A stretch of DNA of 21,521 bases from Phoronis australis. Taxonomy: Eukaryota; Phoronida; Phoronidae. The stretch is taken from contig NMRA01001156.1 of NCBI GenBank assembly GCA_002633005.1, positions 25,865 to 47,385 of the forward strand, given 5' to 3'. A program made the translations under genes and the position numbers. Under the pieces are notes generated by a model. The model ran no database searches, was not told the origin of the DNA, and was given only the letters and a program-made list of their open reading frames with translations. Of this stretch, positions 19,043-21,521 are shown piece by piece (the first letter of the stretch is position 1; each line of letters starts with the position of its first letter).

Positions 19043-19178
19043 GTAAGAACATAGTATAATCACCTGGTTTATCTATACAAACGGGGCAGCCAAATGCCAC
19101 ACAGAAAAGCTTTTTACAATTTCCACTACTGGTACTATAAATACTCCTGACATTGCTATCTGTACCACTATCAAAAAT

Positions 19179-19417
19179 TTAATCTAAAACATTGGTAGGG
19201 ACTGTCAAATATGTGACAGAAAGAAATTCCAGTGTTGTACATTGACAAAGCAGCCAGTCTGAACTTATCTGTGCCACGGCATCCTCCTTGGACACATCTG
19301 GAGCACCAGCAGTCGGCATTGAAGTGGCATCAATTTCTAAGCAAATTTCAAGATCACCAGGATCTCTTTTGTTCTGCATTAAGTGGAAGGTGTTCTCCCT
19401 TACTTCATTTACATACT
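19179..19417 (-). CDS. Candidate terminal exon, product unknown
   Basis: On the minus strand a pyrimidine-rich stretch ending gttgtgcttttcag at 19418 is followed by an open frame of 78 codons to a TAA at 19179-19181. It reads YVNEVRENTFHLMQNKRD, then PGDLEICLEIDATSMPTAGA, then PDVSKEDAVAQISSDWLLC. The segment is about half G+C, well above its AT-rich surroundings, and amino-acid use is that of a normal soluble protein. No donor is convincing, so it would be a last coding exon. I recognise no family. The overlapping plus-strand frame (19232-19450) is Ser/His/Leu-rich and less protein-like. Any upstream exons should lie to the right of 19430, but I could not identify one. Confidence 0.35.
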
Positions 19418-19429
19418 CTGAAAAGCACA

Positions 19430-21521
19430 ACGGCAGCAATTCCGAAGTAAACAAAAAAAAATTTTGAATCCAGAGTAGTCCATGAAGTGAAACACGACGA
19501 CATCTAATTGTAAGTTTTCTCATAATTTTATAACCTTTTAGCAAATGCCAAAACTAGATTTCAAACCTGTTTTTCTTCTTTTTTTGAAGCAGATTTCTTT
19601 TATAATCAAAACCTTGGAATTGAGTTACCATCGTGTTTGCATTATTTTCAATATACATGCGTACATGCATCTTTTGATATCAGCTTTCTTTGCTGTGGCG
19701 TTTAGTTTTACTGATCCATTTATAACTAAATCTTTCACCGAAAAACAACATATTTTAAACACTTGAGAACTATGCTGATTGTGAAAAAAGATTGTTATTG
19801 TTCAGGCACTGCGACAGCGTCATTAATTCTTAGACATCAAATGGTCGGAGCATATTTCGGCTCCGACAGATGGCTGACTCGACAGTCATTTTCCAAAGAC
19901 TAGCAGTGCACACGAAAACGTGCCATTACGCGACCAGATGCTTGTCTTTTTAGAATTCAAATGGGCTCACACCTTCCACCTGGGTGGTGTTAGAACAGTT
20001 AGCGCACACACACCGATGCCCATTGCTAAAGCACGCCAAGATTGAACGGTCTTAGTTCGTCGTGTACTGTGATATAGTAACGGTGAACTGCATTGTGGGA
20101 TATTATCTGGTTTGTGTTCTCCAATACCATGTCACGGTGTCAAAGGTCAACTTTTCGCGGATTTTTTTATTTTTGCTTTTTTAAATATTTAAAGTCATAA
20201 TTATACGATAATTTGAATAAAACACATCCAAATAGTAATACCTTGAAGATATTATTGCAATTTAACATACTTGGACCTTGCAAATTACACTTTTAATAAC
20301 TCCGGGATTTGAACTACAAACTCTAAAATTGAGATTTATCGTAAAAACTCGTGATTTCTAGTTCAGATAAGAATGTAAAGCTTTATACTGGGGCAACACC
20401 AGTAAACCATGTTGTCATGCAACCGTCAGAAAAAAAAACGACTAAGGCGATACACACATTTCTACTTCAAAACAGGTGTACAATAATGTCGTTTTTGTGC
20501 ACACGTTTTGTTTTTAAGTGACCCAATGACGGGGGTTCTGTCCATAACGGAGAAGGCGGTTTCCCTGTACTGAGGCTAAAAATCCATCAGATACATGCAC
20601 ATGTGTCAGGCTCATTGTAACGAGTTCAGATAATGAAAGCTAATAAGTCTATTCACGTGTCATTGAACTCGGCACAATTGCCTGCTCATAGAAACTTCAA
20701 TTAAGAAAGTCTCTAATGAGATGACTTCTCCCTTAAAAATCCCGATTTGCGATTTTTTTCAAAATATGACGCAATCGTACCAAATTAACTCACTAATTGT
20801 GTTTCTCAAGTCTACCTATCTACCTCCGTTGTCAAGGATTAAACTTCGAAGATCTAACGTTAACCCATTAAAAACATCCATGGTGACAAATACGTTTTTT
20901 GTGCACCGAAGTAATTCCAGGTGCTAAATTATTATTTACTTGATTATTTTTCTAAATATCACTCTATATGTTTCCTAGACCTCCACAGCATGAACGTTTT
21001 TGCTTGTAATTTGTTAATTGTGATCTATAAACAACATTTGCTCCGTCACGTAGCTACATAAGTGCGGACATGATCTTACGCAGACTTCGTTTCTGTAAAC
21101 GTCGATGACTTCCAAAATATCTGTGCCAGGGATCTTATCTTTTAACTTCAGATCGAACTCGAAATGAGTTTTTGCATTTTCTGTTCTACTTTGCTGCCAA
21201 CTGTGTCTAATCTTCTATGCTCGAGTACATAATGGTTTTGGTGATTAAATGTCTAATCCTAGTTTGAACTTAATGACCCCTTCAAATTTCGACTTTTTAC
21301 AAGAAATATCGAGTTTTACTCGAGTTCTTAGCTCGAAATTAGGAGTCATCAAATGAGAACTTGGACTAAAAAGTCATTTGCATAGACTACAGAGCATTCG
21401 AGCACAGAATAATATACTTGTACACTTATCATGAGAGCACAGAATAGTCTTGTAAAGAAATGTGTGATGACACTTGGCTTACCTCAAAAACCAAATGCTG
21501 GCTAGTGGTTTGGTAATTGGC
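19430..21521. other. AT-rich region without recognised genes
   Basis: No exon, RNA gene or complete transposon was recognised in this 2.1 kb. It contains a perfect 8-bp-stem hairpin at 19844-19867, a ctcgagtacataatgg block at about 21220 similar to one near 14850, and a TCGA-rich stretch at 21285-21350 similar to 555-620. The open frames at 19545-19766 and 20721-20927 show no domain. Confidence 0.5.
19844..19867. other. Perfect 8-bp hairpin
   Basis: The stem gtcggagc (19844-19851) and its exact complement gctccgac (19860-19867) flank an 8-base loop, atatttcg. It is isolated in AT-rich DNA. It lacks the histone stem-loop sequence and no T-run follows. It may be chance or part of an old element. 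Confidence 0.6.

Noticed and set aside
1-21521. CRISPR arrays, operons, bacterial promoters or riboswitches
   Set aside because: Spliced exons, LINEs, SINE and low coding density show eukaryotic DNA. The tandem repeats have no unique spacers.

Overview
This is nuclear DNA of an animal. It is AT-rich, has no operons, and holds spliced genes with GT-AG introns among broken transposable elements. The gene families (a natriuretic-peptide-receptor-like ectodomain and a P2X7-tail-like domain) plus LINE, SINE and hAT-like debris suggest a marine invertebrate, perhaps a non-vertebrate deuterostome, but the sequence does not fix the species. Two single N bases (4968 and 17675) show it is a draft assembly. 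Most open frames of 60-95 codons here look like chance.

Left third (1-7712, minus strand). This is the 5' part of one gene read right to left. Four exons (7712-7394, 2951-2698, 1747-1618, 440 to about 254) join with matching phases across introns of 4442, 950 and 1177 bp. They encode a signal peptide and roughly the first 270 residues of an ANF_receptor ligand-binding domain of the natriuretic peptide receptor / receptor guanylate cyclase type. The gene runs off the left edge, so whether it carries a guanylate cyclase domain cannot be seen.

Middle (7713-15090). No gene is firmly supported here. The region holds a diverged 368-bp tandem duplication (8805-9560), a 5'-truncated and frameshifted non-LTR retrotransposon (about 9811-11300) with a YADD reverse transcriptase and a Cys/His tail, an unrecognised open segment (11723-12045), two small minisatellites, a GT/GC-alternating microsatellite, and a 434-bp MITE with 52-bp inverted ends (13847-14280).

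Right part (15091-19043, plus strand). A two-exon relic of a P2X7-cytoplasmic-tail-like gene has an intact splice junction that rebuilds a Trp-Cys zinc-site motif, but also has frameshifts, a stop and a lost cysteine. A tRNA-derived SINE lies in its intron. About 100 bp after it begins a second non-LTR retrotransposon with reverse transcriptase and RNase H, broken by several frameshifts and ended by a small hAT-like MITE. From 19043 to the end there is one unrecognised but plausible minus-strand terminal exon (about 19179-19417), then AT-rich DNA without recognisable genes.

The genes do not form a pathway. The window is one receptor gene next to a retroelement-rich interval that contains a decaying P2X7-tail-like gene. 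I found no convincing new system. The best leads are that gene and its retroelement neighbour, and the unassigned exon near 19.3 kb.
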